From an uncultured Eubacteriales bacterium (GTDB lineage Bacteria; Bacillota; Clostridia; Oscillospirales; Oscillospiraceae): a DNA stretch of 64,000 bases. Below the pieces are notes generated by a model. The model did no database searches. It had not been told where the DNA came from and was given only the letters and a program-made list of their open reading frames with translations. This document shows, one piece after another, positions 1-8,009 of this stretch; positions within the stretch are counted from its first letter, which is position 1, and each line of letters opens with the position of its first letter. The stretch is from positions 124,001-188,000 of the forward strand of contig CAJKDY010000003.1 in NCBI GenBank assembly GCA_905198835.1, in the 5' to 3' direction. A program made the position numbers and the translations under genes.

Positions 1-2357
1 ACGCCCTGAACGGCCTCTTGACCAACAAGACCGACCGCCGCGGCATCACCACCACCAACACCTACGACGCTATGGGGCGCTTGACCGGAAGCATGGCGGG
101 TCAGGACAGCCTGGCCTTTACCTACACCAAGACCGGCCAGCGCCGTACCGCCAGTTCCAACGGCGAGACCACTACCTACAGTTACGACGCTGTGGGCAAC
201 TTGCTCAAAGAGGTCACTCCCGTCGCTACCAAGACCATGACCTATGGTATCGGCGGCCTGCGCAACAGCCTTGCCGTTACAGCCAACGGCAAGACCTATC
301 TGAACAATCAGTACGACTACAACAAGCTGGGCTACTTGACCAAGGTGAACTCCACCAATGTGGAGGCTCACTACAGCTACGACAGCAACGGCAACGTGAC
401 CAATATCACCAACGGCAACGGCACCACTGCCAACTACACCTACAACAAGGCCGATATGGTCACTGAGATCAAGAACAAGCAGAACAAGACAGAGCTGTCT
501 AACTTCAAGTACACCTACAGCGCCGACGGCAACCAGATGGTCAAGCGTGAAGATGGAAATGGCCGGGGCTCTGAGACCCAATATTTTTATGACGGTCTGA
601 ACCGCATGACGAAGGAGATCAAGACAGGCGGCTCAGGGCAGATCCACACCTATACCTACGATAGCTACAGCAACCGTGCCAGTGTTGAGGTGAGCGGGAC
701 GGTTTGGCCCCCCGTGACAGAGAACTACACCTACGACGCCGCCAACCGGCTTCTGTCCACCACGGGGGACAATGCCGCCACCTACACCTATGACAACCAG
801 GGGAACATGACCCAAATGGTGCTGACGGTGGGCGATACGACCCGGACGGTGAACTGCACCTACGACGGCTTCAACCGTTTGAAGGAATTTAGTGACAATA
901 GCGGCGAAACGGTGTATACTTACGATGCGGACGGGCTGCGAGCCAGCAAGACCACCGACGCCGGAATCGAAAAGTATGTCTATGATAACGGCCAACTGGT
1001 GGTGACCATCGTTCAGGGACCTAGCCCCATCTATGAAGGTACCATATATAATTCAGGAGCATCGCACTCGTTTGCCCTGAAAGAGGGCCGGTGGTACTAT
1101 GCGGAGATCGACGGCGTGTGGTACAGTGCCCAGGCAGAGTATGACAGTGGCCAGATACAACTCTACGCCAGACCCATGGATGGCCCAGACGATGGCAAGC
1201 CTGAGACCCCGGTGGACCCGCCCAGTTCGCTGGGATACGTCGCCCTTGGAGCGGGAGAGGTCTTCTTCTATACAAACAATGATACCCAATCTACGACCAT
1301 TAGCGGTCCGGTGGGGACAAGGATCAGCCTTTATGATTTGAATCCAAATGTTGATCGGTCTGATACCACCTATGTCCGGGGCCTGAACTTGATCGCCTCC
1401 CGGACGGACAAGGGCGTTGTCACCTACTACCACTATAACGCTCACGGGGACGTGGTCCAGCTTACCGACAGCACCGGGGCCCTGGTGAAGAACTATGAGT
1501 ACGACGCCTTTGGCGTGGAGGAGAACGCCGACGAGGACGACGCCAACCTTTTCCGCTACTGCGGGGAGCAGTACGACGCCGAAACCGGAAACTACTACCT
1601 CCGGGCCAGATACTATACGCCGGGGATGGGGCGGTTTACCCAGGCAGATACCCACTGGAACGCCCAGAACATGATCTATGGGGATAATCCCCAGAAGTGG
1701 AACGAATATCGGGGAGAAGACGATCTCCTGGGTCTGCATACCTATACCTATAAGCCTGAATTTACTGCGGTAGCCCAAGCGGGGAATTTGTATGGGTATG
1801 GGTTGAACAATCCAGTTATGTATCGGGATGCAGATGGTAAAAGCATTTTACTTTGTATTGCTATTGGCGCTGCTATTGGCGCTGCAATTGGTGCGGGGAC
1901 AAATATATACGGTCAGATAAAAAGTGGGAAAACAATAGCAGATATTAACTGGGCAAGTGTGGGTGTCTCAGCGGTTGCAGGCGGTCTGTCTGGGGGCCTC
2001 GCTGGTTCACCTATTAAGTTGATGGGACAAGTTGCTTTCAATGCCTTAATTAGCGGGGCTGAATCCGCATTACAAGACAAAATCTATGGCAGGGATATTG
2101 ACTGGAAAATGGTTGGAGTGAGTGCTGGAATAGGTGGCCTTGCAGGGCTTGTTGGAGGAAATGGCGCAACGGCACCCCAAAAGAGAGTTTATGGAAAGTT
2201 TGTTAGTAATGGACGAACATTCTCGGTTGTGTATTTGCGCTATACAAAGCGTGCAGAGGCAGAAGCAGCCCTAAAAGCACTTGCAAAAGGCATGACTAAA
2301 TCCTCAGCAACGCAAATCATCGTTACAGATAAAACTGTAAAAATTGTGTGGCAGTAA
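1..2357 (+). CDS. Rhs/YD-repeat protein with C-terminal variable tip (5' truncated)
   Basis: The reading frame is open from base 3, so the gene enters the window from upstream. About 1-1000 encodes YD repeats (patterns such as YDAxGxL, YTYDxxGN), the beta-cage shell of Rhs proteins. The Rhs core ends near RARYYTPGMGRFTQAD (about base 1600-1645). The tail after GRFTQAD is unlike the core: a Gly/Ala-rich hydrophobic stretch (AIGAAIGAAIGAG, about 1850-1900) and a small AT-richer C-terminal domain ending WQ. In polymorphic-toxin Rhs proteins this position holds the exchangeable toxin. I cannot name the toxin fold. The small gene directly downstream is the natural immunity candidate. Length beyond the window is unknown. 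Confidence 0.9.
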   Translation, partial: ALNGLLTNKTDRRGITTTNTYDAMGRLTGSMAGQDSLAFTYTKTGQRRTASSNGETTTYSYDAVGNLLKEVTPVATKTMTYGIGGLRNSLAVTANGKTYLNNQYDYNKLGYLTKVNSTNVEAHYSYDSNGNVTNITNGNGTTANYTYNKADMVTEIKNKQNKTELSNFKYTYSADGNQMVKREDGNGRGSETQYFYDGLNRMTKEIKTGGSGQIHTYTYDSYSNRASVEVSGTVWPPVTENYTYDAANRLLSTTGDNAATYTYDNQGNMTQMVLTVGDTTRTVNCTYDGFNRLKEFSDNSGETVYTYDADGLRASKTTDAGIEKYVYDNGQLVVTIVQGPSPIYEGTIYNSGASHSFALKEGRWYYAEIDGVWYSAQAEYDSGQIQLYARPMDGPDDGKPETPVDPPSSLGYVALGAGEVFFYTNNDTQSTTISGPVGTRISLYDLNPNVDRSDTTYVRGLNLIASRTDKGVVTYYHYNAHGDVVQLTDSTGALVKNYEYDAFGVEENADEDDANLFRYCGEQYDAETGNYYLRARYYTPGMGRFTQADTHWNAQNMIYGDNPQKWNEYRGEDDLLGLHTYTYKPEFTAVAQAGNLYGYGLNNPVMYRDADGKSILLCIAIGAAIGAAIGAGTNIYGQIKSGKTIADINWASVGVSAVAGGLSGGLAGSPIKLMGQVAFNALISGAESALQDKIYGRDIDWKMVGVSAGIGGLAGLVGGNGATAPQKRVYGKFVSNGRTFSVVYLRYTKRAEAEAALKALAKGMTKSSATQIIVTDKTVKIVWQ
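1200..1646 (+). repeat. Rhs core repeat, copy 1 (inside the intact gene)
   Basis: This stretch is repeated at 2881-3327, an offset of 1681 bases. The first 330 bases or so are nearly identical, and the last 120 differ at several positions (for example gacgaggacgacgcc versus gccgagggcgatacc). It covers the end of the Rhs core just before the tip, the expected recombination point for tip switching. Confidence 0.9.
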
Positions 2358-2380
2358 GAATCTAGGGGACGAGAAATTGC

Positions 2381-2737
2381 ATGAGCCTTATTGAATTCTT
2401 GATTTTCTACCTCTTCCTTACTGGAGCAGAGGTATATACCATAGCGTCTTACCAAAGTGGCATTGCAATTGCAGTACCAGATAAAATACGTGTCATATTG
2501 TTAATATTTTCTTTTAAGTGGCCTAAAATCAGTGTATTGGCGGTGATATATCAAGTTTGTACCTACAGTTTGCTCTTGTGTCTAGGCATTTGTTACCTAG
2601 TCCCCCAAGATTTTTTTATCAATGCACTTCAAGATGTTGAAAGGATATTTACTATTGCTGTTCGTACCCAAGTCACAGCACTTTTTCTTGTTGCCATGGC
2701 AGAAGAAGGCATATATTATTTGAAGACGAGGCAATGA
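2381..2737 (+). CDS. small hydrophobic protein, putative immunity to the upstream Rhs tip
   Basis: 118 residues, starting 23 bases after the Rhs stop. Several hydrophobic segments (about residues 5-25, 35-60 and 60-80) predict an integral membrane protein. Base composition is AT-rich like the Rhs tip and unlike the GC-rich chromosome. Position immediately after a variable Rhs tip is the usual place for a cognate immunity gene, so immunity is inferred from context only; I recognise no family. An upstream gggga gives only a weak ribosome binding site. Confidence 0.55.
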   Translation: MSLIEFLIFYLFLTGAEVYTIASYQSGIAIAVPDKIRVILLIFSFKWPKISVLAVIYQVCTYSLLLCLGICYLVPQDFFINALQDVERIFTIAVRTQVTALFLVAMAEEGIYYLKTRQ

Positions 2738-2748
2738 AGAAAAGAAGA

Positions 2749-2790
2749 CAAGGGGACGGTTCTTTTGTCTTGATGAAATCGAGGAAAAGT
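2749..2790 (+). repeat. GGGGACGGTT intergenic repeat, simple form
   Basis: Contains aagacaaggggacggttc followed by ttttgtcttgatgaaatcgagg. The AAGACAA/TTGTCTT ends form a short inverted repeat. A closely related copy lies at 26106-26150, in quite different gene context. Confidence 0.6.
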
Positions 2791-2880
2791 GATAAAAAAC
2801 GGGAGGAGTTGACAAAATAAGAACTTATCGTTAAAAATCAAGGAAAGGGCGGTGACGACACGCCGAAGCCATCGGGCACG

Positions 2881-3327
2881 CCTGAGACCCCGGTGGACCC
2901 GCCCAGTTCGTTGGGATACGTCGCCCTTGGAGCGGGAGAGGTGTTTTTCTATACAAACAATGATACCCAATCTACGACCATTAGCGGTCCGGTGGGGACA
3001 AGGATCAGCCTTTATGATTTGAATCCAAATGTTGATCGGTCTGATACCACCTATGTCCGGGGCCTGAACTTGATCGCCTCCCGGACGGACAAGGGCGTTG
3101 TCACCTACTACCACTATAACGCTCACGGGGACGTGGTCCAGCTTACCGACAGCACCGGGGCCCTGGTGAAGAACTATGAGTACGACGCCTTTGGCGTGGA
3201 GGAGAACGCTGCCGAGGGCGATACCAACCCCTTCCGCTACTGCGGGGAGCAGTTCGATGCCGAGACTGGAAACTACTACCTCCGGGCTAGATACTATACG
3301 CCGGGGGCGGGTCGGTTTACCCAGGAG
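2881..3327 (+). repeat. Rhs core repeat, copy 2 (orphan tip cassette)
   Basis: Partner of 1200-1646. The reading frame matches copy 1 across the whole unit. Just upstream, codons from 2851 (G D D T P K P S G T) resemble but do not copy the D-D-G-K segment of the intact gene, so the breakpoint lies in the Pro-rich linker. Confidence 0.9.
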
Positions 3328-4077
3328 GACCCCATTCGGGATGGGCTGAACTGGTATGCCTACTGTGCGGGGAATCCTGTGGTGTTTGTGGACCCGAGCG
3401 GGCTTGAATGGGGAGCACTCCGAGATTTTGTTACAGATGTAGAGGAAATTCTAATACCGCCTGATTTTGCACATGATCCTTATATTTTTAGTGGCAGTGG
3501 AACAGATGGAAGAGTGACCGTTCAAGTGGGGGATGGTTACGACAGACGGACGGGAACTTTTTACTTTGATGGTAGGGTGGAATTCCGGATTCACCGGGGA
3601 AATGATACTGAGGTTGTTGAAGGAATAGCTCAAAATGTTAATGGGCATTTGTATATGGAGCGAACCGATTTTTACAGAGCAATGGGCATTGATTATGTTG
3701 ATGCTACGGTTCGGTATACAGTTAGCGAGGCAGAAGTCAAAGTAAAGGACTTTGTTGTAGGGGCTTTCGCCGCTGCCGCTGCTGGCCACATTGAAGGCGA
3801 GACTAGTTCTTATATTATTGGTTACGCATTAGGGGAGTGGGGAATGAGCTTTTTTGAAGAAGCTGGCGAATACAAGGGACATGCTATATATGCAGAGATA
3901 TACAATCCAGCAGCAGGGAACTATCGTACTATGGCTACGAAAGAAAAGTATGTGTGGACTTGTGAAGCAGAACAGCCTGGCTACTGGAAGCAGACGTATG
4001 GGCCGGTTACAAACTTTAATGGTTATAGATTTGATAGTGTAGTTGATTATCTGAAAACACATCCATATGAAAGGTGA
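2893..4077 (+). CDS. orphan Rhs C-terminal tip (displaced, no proper start)
   Basis: The frame is open from 2821 after a TAA at 2818 and continues to 4077. A GTG at 2893 gives 394 residues, but it lies inside the copied core and has no ribosome binding site, so the cassette is probably silent. Residues 1-150 repeat the Rhs core through RARYYTPGAGRFTQEDP and the classic DGLNWYAYCAGNPVVFVDPSG ending. The tip after DPSG is unrelated to that of the upstream gene, is AT-rich, and contains aromatic and acidic residues but no domain I can name. This is the architecture of an orphan Rhs-CT that could replace the active tip through the shared core. Expression from this site is doubtful. Confidence 0.75.
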   Translation: MDPPSSLGYVALGAGEVFFYTNNDTQSTTISGPVGTRISLYDLNPNVDRSDTTYVRGLNLIASRTDKGVVTYYHYNAHGDVVQLTDSTGALVKNYEYDAFGVEENAAEGDTNPFRYCGEQFDAETGNYYLRARYYTPGAGRFTQEDPIRDGLNWYAYCAGNPVVFVDPSGLEWGALRDFVTDVEEILIPPDFAHDPYIFSGSGTDGRVTVQVGDGYDRRTGTFYFDGRVEFRIHRGNDTEVVEGIAQNVNGHLYMERTDFYRAMGIDYVDATVRYTVSEAEVKVKDFVVGAFAAAAAGHIEGETSSYIIGYALGEWGMSFFEEAGEYKGHAIYAEIYNPAAGNYRTMATKEKYVWTCEAEQPGYWKQTYGPVTNFNGYRFDSVVDYLKTHPYER

Positions 4078-4086
4078 TGATGTTTT

Positions 4087-4533
4087 GTGCGACCTGGGGT
4101 GCGGGGGAAAAAGGTAGTCGGATGGAGCATCATAGCTCTAATCTGGCTGTGTAGCATTGGGTGGAGTTGCTTTGAGGAGCATAAGGAGCACCAGGAGATG
4201 GTAACAAATATTGCAAAATGGGACACATATGGTGCAATTCCGCTTGTGTCTGCTGTGGCAGAGAATAGAGATATTTATGACTTTGATAGTTCCATGGTTG
4301 GGAACGAACTGGTACACACATTATTTTACCGTTCCGCAAATGCCGAAACAGAGCTAGAGGCATACAAAGAATATCTATTAGCCCAAGGATATACAGATGT
4401 AACACCAATAGAAAAGGATGTTACATTGGTCGCGGTATATCAAAAGTCAGATTCTAAAAAAAAGGATGCCCCAATGCGTGTCGCAATATCGTGGATAAAT
4501 GACGGCTATAAACTTCAACTCTCTGGATTTTAA
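4087..4533 (+). CDS. membrane-anchored small protein, putative immunity for the orphan tip
   Basis: 148 residues from a GTG start, preceded by aaggtga about 10 bases upstream and separated by only 9 bases from the orphan Rhs tip. The N-terminus is basic and followed by one hydrophobic segment (about residues 12-28, IIALIWLCSIGWSC), suggesting a signal anchor or lipoprotein-like leader with the remainder outside the membrane. No family recognised. Pairing with the adjacent tip as its immunity protein is inferred from position and matching AT-rich composition. Confidence 0.5.
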   Translation: MRPGVRGKKVVGWSIIALIWLCSIGWSCFEEHKEHQEMVTNIAKWDTYGAIPLVSAVAENRDIYDFDSSMVGNELVHTLFYRSANAETELEAYKEYLLAQGYTDVTPIEKDVTLVAVYQKSDSKKKDAPMRVAISWINDGYKLQLSGF

Positions 4534-4558
4534 GAAGACAAGGGGACGGTTAAGACAA

Positions 4559-4621
4559 GGGGACGGTTGATGTTCAAAAGGAGAAAACCGCAGAGACAGC
4601 GGCTCTTGGATAACCGTCCCC
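4559..4621. repeat. nested palindromic repeat, copy A
   Basis: Outer arms GGGGACGGTT (4559-4568) and AACCGTCCCC (4612-4621) are perfectly complementary. Inside lies a degraded ttcaaaag/ctcttgga arm pair and a central ccgc...gcgg hairpin. Upstream, aagacaaggggacggtt occurs as an extra tandem unit from 4537. Related copies are at 5464-5526 and 7027-7085. Confidence 0.85.
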
Positions 4622-4672
4622 AATAAAGAGTTCGGTACAAACCAGAAGATATTTTGATTGGAGTTGCAAAAA

Positions 4673-5449
4673 ATGATTAGAGAAGAAATGTTTGCTTCTG
4701 CAAAGGAAAAAACAGAGAGAAGTAAGCAATATTTTCAATTGAGAGAACGCTTGAAAGTAGTCCAGCAGCGCAAACAGAGCAAGGCTATATACATACTTGT
4801 TATCTCATTTTCTTTTCTTGGTGCTTTGATGGTTGGGGTGGGACTGTTTCATTACCAGTATCCACTCTCTATCATAATTTCTGTATCTATTGCCTTTGGC
4901 CTTACTCTGAGTTGCTTTTTTTCATCGTACTTGTATCTTGCTATGGAAATGCGGGAAAGTACCCTTCGCCGAAAAATGCTCGACTATGAAGGGGGTTATA
5001 TACAAGCGGAGATTCCCGATGATATTTTTGAAAACTCTATCAAAATGAGTTATAAATATTTGGATCAGTATTACCTCCAGACAAGAGAGCACGCGCAAAG
5101 AGGCTTTTTTGTAACAGTGTGTATTTCTCTTTTTGGCGCAGCCTTGATCTCTGTTGGGATCATTGGTATGTTTTGCGGCTACATTACACCCTCGTATGTT
5201 ACATGTGCATCTGGGGCGGCAACGGAATTTATCTCCGCTATCTTTTTCTACTTGTATAATAGGACTGTTTCCAGTATGAGCAAATATCATAACAAGCTGG
5301 TATTGTCGCAAAACATTTCGATAGCGTTGCGTGTGGCCGATTCGCTTCCCTCTGATGATAAAACCAAGGCGAAGAATGGAATAATCAACGAACTGCTTAA
5401 GGATGTCAATGTGCATCTTGCGGACAAAGAAGTGGCTACTTCTGCTTAA
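4673..5449 (+). CDS. four-helix membrane protein, TRADD-N-associated TM domain type
   Basis: 258 residues from the ATG at 4673, which has GGAG nine bases upstream. A TTG at 4658 would overlap that site. A charged N-terminal helix is followed by two hydrophobic hairpins: residues about 38-60 and 65-90, then about 145-170 and 180-200. The second hairpin and what follows (SGAATEFISAIFFYLYN, then a YH-x-x-L motif and a soluble helix ending in INELLKDV) match my recollection of the cyanobacterial TRADD-N associated two-TM domain, found in conflict-system proteins. The gene is AT-rich and flanked by nested repeats. A defence or signalling role is inferred; no enzymatic motif is visible. Confidence 0.6.
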   Translation: MIREEMFASAKEKTERSKQYFQLRERLKVVQQRKQSKAIYILVISFSFLGALMVGVGLFHYQYPLSIIISVSIAFGLTLSCFFSSYLYLAMEMRESTLRRKMLDYEGGYIQAEIPDDIFENSIKMSYKYLDQYYLQTREHAQRGFFVTVCISLFGAALISVGIIGMFCGYITPSYVTCASGAATEFISAIFFYLYNRTVSSMSKYHNKLVLSQNISIALRVADSLPSDDKTKAKNGIINELLKDVNVHLADKEVATSA

Positions 5450-5463
5450 GGATAAGGGGACAC

Positions 5464-5526
5464 GGGGACGGTTGATGTCCAAAAGGAGAAAACCGCAGAG
5501 ACAGCGGCTTTTGGATAACCGCCCCC
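5464..5526. repeat. nested palindromic repeat, copy B
   Basis: Best-preserved inner structure: TCCAAAAG and CTTTTGGA are perfectly complementary arms around gagaaaa and a ccgc/gcgg hairpin. Outer arms are GGGGACGGTT and AACCGCCCCC (one mismatch). It differs from copy A at only a few positions. Confidence 0.85.
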
Positions 5527-5637
5527 CTGTCTGCTCCTGTCTTTAGTGATAAATCATCTACTATTAAACACAGCATTTTTGTAGTTTTATTTCTGAAAGT
5601 GTAATATAATTTTAATATTCAGAAAGTGGGTGAGTTT

Positions 5638-6924
5638 ATGGCAACTTTTTATGAAGTCAAACAATTGCTCTGTAAGGTGCTTGGTGGCGGAAATATCGAG
5701 GATAATGACGATGACATAACTATTGAAGTTCGTTCATTTCGAGAGCCACAAGAAAACAGACAAATTGTTATTTCTAATACAGAATTACAAGAATTATATA
5801 ATCGAGTTACCGATATGAGCAAGAATGGATTAGAACTATTCACAGGAGACCGTTATGAAATAGCACTAGACTTAGATCGCCCTATAATGCGTCGTCAGGA
5901 GTTTCCTGTTACTTCCGAAGACACTACAAATGGTGTGGAATATGAATTGGATTATCCAACAGTTGAATATAGCCTTTACCTACTCATGCTGGTAAGAGAC
6001 GCTATGAATCAACAACAAGGACGTTATAATAGAATTCCACCTGTGCGATTAAGGAGACCTTTTGACAGACACTTTAACAGTTATAATGATACTTCTTTAG
6101 ATATCATATTGCCACGAATAATAGGTGAGCTATCTTTGAAAATAAAAAATACAAGTGCTATCCCTAAATCCTTGAATCAATTTGGTAATTTCAAGACTGC
6201 TTTTGTATTTGAATTTATGTATAAAACCGGAAATTCTCTTGTGGAGTTTTTGGATATTTTGGATATGTTTCCAATGAATAATGTTATGAGTAGCAGGTTT
6301 GATACAATTCAAATTGATACCCCACCATTAAGAAAATATAGTGAAGATGTAGTAGACTATTATAAACAGGCGCTGGCATCAAACGATCCTTATATTAAAT
6401 TTATTTCGTTCTATCATGTCATGGAATATTTTTATGATGAAGTATTCAAGCGAAAACTCGTAACTGACTTAAAAAACAAAATTACACACCCTGATTTTTC
6501 TTATAAAAACGAAGACAAAGTATATGAAATTGCATTATTTATAAAAAACAGACTACGCATGAATGACGAAACGGGACAAGGTAATGAATTAGAGTCTTTG
6601 AAGTATGTATTAAGTGAATATGTTCCCATTGACGAACTTAAAGCAAGAATAAGTGCCGTTGATATAAATGCACTGAATTATTATCAGAACAGTAAAGTTA
6701 ATTTTTGTAATGCTCCTGTTATCAGTTGGTCAGATGCACAAGGAGTTGTTACTCAAATTGCCAAACGAATATATTTTACACGAAACTCATTAGTTCATAG
6801 CAAAAGTGGGAAAAACAAAGAGCGTTATCGTCCGTATCAAGATGAAAAGCAATTGCAACTAGAAATACCACTTGTTAAAGCAATAGCAGAAGCAATAATT
6901 ATCAACTCAAGTGAAATCATATAA
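5638..6924 (+). CDS. HEPN-motif protein, putative RNase or abortive-infection type
   Basis: 428 residues from the ATG at 5638, with GGTGA six bases upstream; a GTG at 5626 is less likely. About 63% AT and strongly unlike the flanking chromosome. The C-terminal 180 residues are helical and carry T-RNSLVH (Arg382, Asn383, His387), the Rx4H signature of HEPN ribonucleases, following a helix with FYHVMEYFYDEVF (about 258-270) typical of the HEPN first helices. The N-terminal half has no recognisable motif. Standing alone between repeat copies and a toxin-antitoxin pair, it fits a defence or RNA-cleavage role. That function is inferred; the motif is seen. Confidence 0.6.
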   Translation: MATFYEVKQLLCKVLGGGNIEDNDDDITIEVRSFREPQENRQIVISNTELQELYNRVTDMSKNGLELFTGDRYEIALDLDRPIMRRQEFPVTSEDTTNGVEYELDYPTVEYSLYLLMLVRDAMNQQQGRYNRIPPVRLRRPFDRHFNSYNDTSLDIILPRIIGELSLKIKNTSAIPKSLNQFGNFKTAFVFEFMYKTGNSLVEFLDILDMFPMNNVMSSRFDTIQIDTPPLRKYSEDVVDYYKQALASNDPYIKFISFYHVMEYFYDEVFKRKLVTDLKNKITHPDFSYKNEDKVYEIALFIKNRLRMNDETGQGNELESLKYVLSEYVPIDELKARISAVDINALNYYQNSKVNFCNAPVISWSDAQGVVTQIAKRIYFTRNSLVHSKSGKNKERYRPYQDEKQLQLEIPLVKAIAEAIIINSSEII

Positions 6925-6973
6925 AAAACAGGACCCGGAAAGCCAATATATATGACTTCCGGGCCCTGTTTTT
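6925..6973 (+). terminator. terminator of the HEPN-motif gene
   Basis: Begins at the stop codon. AAAACAGGACCCGGAA pairs with TTCCGGGCCCTGTTTT (one mismatch), followed by T residues. An A-rich left arm makes it potentially bidirectional. Confidence 0.85.
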
Positions 6974-7320
6974 ATGGGTGCTGTTTTTGTGAATGTTACG
7001 CAGTAGAACGCCGCCTTTGAGCGCACAAGGGGGGATGTTCAAAAGGAGAAAACCGTAGAGATAGCGGCTTTTGGATAAACCGTCCATATGGGAGAGAGCA
7101 GAGGCTACCCGGCCCCCGCTCTTTTCGCTCACGTCCTATGCCCCGCAGGGCGTGAGCGTGTCAGCAATTCGGAGAATTACGAGAAGCGTACCAAACCGCT
7201 GACCCCGCCTTATGCTCACCCATCGACCCCCACCCAGCGCCCCACCGAAGACAGGGGGACAGTTCTTCTGTTTTCCACCTGTTTTCTGTGACAGACGAGA
7301 AAAGGCACAGCAAAAATTCT
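6974..7320. other. gene-free stretch with repeat debris
   Basis: No credible gene. It holds nested repeat copy C and a degenerate simple copy around 7247-7275 (gacagggggacagttcttctg). A 67-codon frame at 7088 has no ribosome binding site and unnatural composition. Confidence 0.5.
7027..7085. repeat. nested palindromic repeat, copy C (left arm shortened)
   Basis: The core ttcaaaaggagaaaaccg and cggcttttggat match copies A and B, but acggtt is missing from the left arm (gggggg then atg), so the outer stem is partly lost. Confidence 0.8.
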
Positions 7321-7322
7321 CC

Positions 7323-7351
7323 TTGCACGCCTATCAGAAATCTGATATACT
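7323..7351 (+). promoter_or_regulatory. promoter and operator of the toxin-antitoxin pair
   Basis: TTGCAC (7323-7328), 17 bases, TATACT (7346-7351). A perfect 7-bp inverted repeat, TATCAGA-AA-TCTGATA (7332-7347), fills the spacer and touches the -10, the expected layout for antitoxin autorepression. Confidence 0.8.
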
Positions 7352-7384
7352 AATGATAGAAAATGTGCTATGGAGGGATGCGTT

Positions 7385-7657
7385 ATGACCATCAAACCAT
7401 CTACCGCGCTGCGCAATGAGTATCTTCAGATCTCGCTTTTGGCACGGGAGACAGGGGAGCCTGTCTTCATCACCAACCGCGGTGAGGCGGACGGGGTCTA
7501 TATGAGCATCGAAGCCTACGAGGAGCGGGAAAAAATGCTGGCCCACCGGGCGTCCATCCTCGCGGCGGAGGCCGCACGCTTGGCTGGAGCGCCGACCTAT
7601 ACCCAGGGAGAACTGGACGAAAAGGTGGAGGCGATGCTGCGTGGCGACCAAGCATAA
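7385..7657 (+). CDS. type II antitoxin, Phd/YefM-like
   Basis: 90 residues from the ATG at 7385; GGAGGG (7372-7377) seven bases upstream rules out the in-frame ATG at 7370, which overlaps it. The N-terminal half (ISLLARETGEPVFITNRGEADGVYMSIEAYE) matches the Phd/YefM DNA-binding fold that sits over a toxin promoter, and the C-terminal helix should wrap the toxin. It overlaps the downstream toxin by 17 bases, indicating translational coupling. The palindrome over the promoter suggests autoregulation by this protein, alone or with the toxin. Confidence 0.85.
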   Translation: MTIKPSTALRNEYLQISLLARETGEPVFITNRGEADGVYMSIEAYEEREKMLAHRASILAAEAARLAGAPTYTQGELDEKVEAMLRGDQA

Positions 7658-7955
7658 GCTGGTCTATCTGACCGAAGCGGAGGTAGACATTTTAGGCATT
7701 GTGAAGTTCCACGCGGAAAAGGTCGGTCCCAAATCGGCAAGAGAGATCTACCAGACGGTCCGAGGGGAGATCATACGGCTTCAGGAGTATCCCCTGTTGG
7801 GTGCGACCCACCCCGACCCGGAGTTGGCGGTACTCGGCTTTCGCAAGCTGACGCTGAACCAGACCTATGTGGCCGTTTATAAAGTGGAGGGCGACACGGT
7901 GTTGATCTATCGTATTGTAAACGGCGCAACGGATTATCCCAAACTGCTAAAGTGA
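7641..7955 (+). CDS. type II toxin, RelE/ParE family
   Basis: 104 residues from a GTG within the antitoxin gene. The pattern YLTEAEVDILGIVKFHAEKVGPKSAREIYQTV, then RLQEYPLLG, GFRKLTL and VAVYKVEGDTVLIYRIVNGATDYPKLL is typical of ParE/RelE toxins (a helical hairpin packed on a beta sheet). Whether it blocks gyrase (ParE) or cleaves mRNA on the ribosome (RelE) cannot be settled from sequence by eye. It sits at the junction between the accessory region and the core chromosome, a common place for stabilising modules. Confidence 0.88.
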   Translation: MATKHKLVYLTEAEVDILGIVKFHAEKVGPKSAREIYQTVRGEIIRLQEYPLLGATHPDPELAVLGFRKLTLNQTYVAVYKVEGDTVLIYRIVNGATDYPKLLK

Positions 7956-7971
7956 GCAGAAGCTCTTTTTA

Positions 7972-8009
7972 AAGAAGCAGGGACAGCCAAGGGGCTGTCC
8001 CTGCTTCTT
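7972..8009. terminator. bidirectional terminator between toxin and MATE genes
   Basis: AAGAAGCAGGGACAGCC pairs perfectly with GGCTGTCCCTGCTTCTT around an AAGG loop. It serves the convergent genes ending at 7955 and 8008. Confidence 0.9.

Noticed and set aside
7088..7291. 67-codon plus-strand frame
   Set aside because: No site, overlaps repeat debris, Pro/Thr composition unlike neighbours.
1..7955. Prophage or transposon origin of the accessory region
   Set aside because: No integrase, transposase, phage structural gene or attachment repeat visible in the window.
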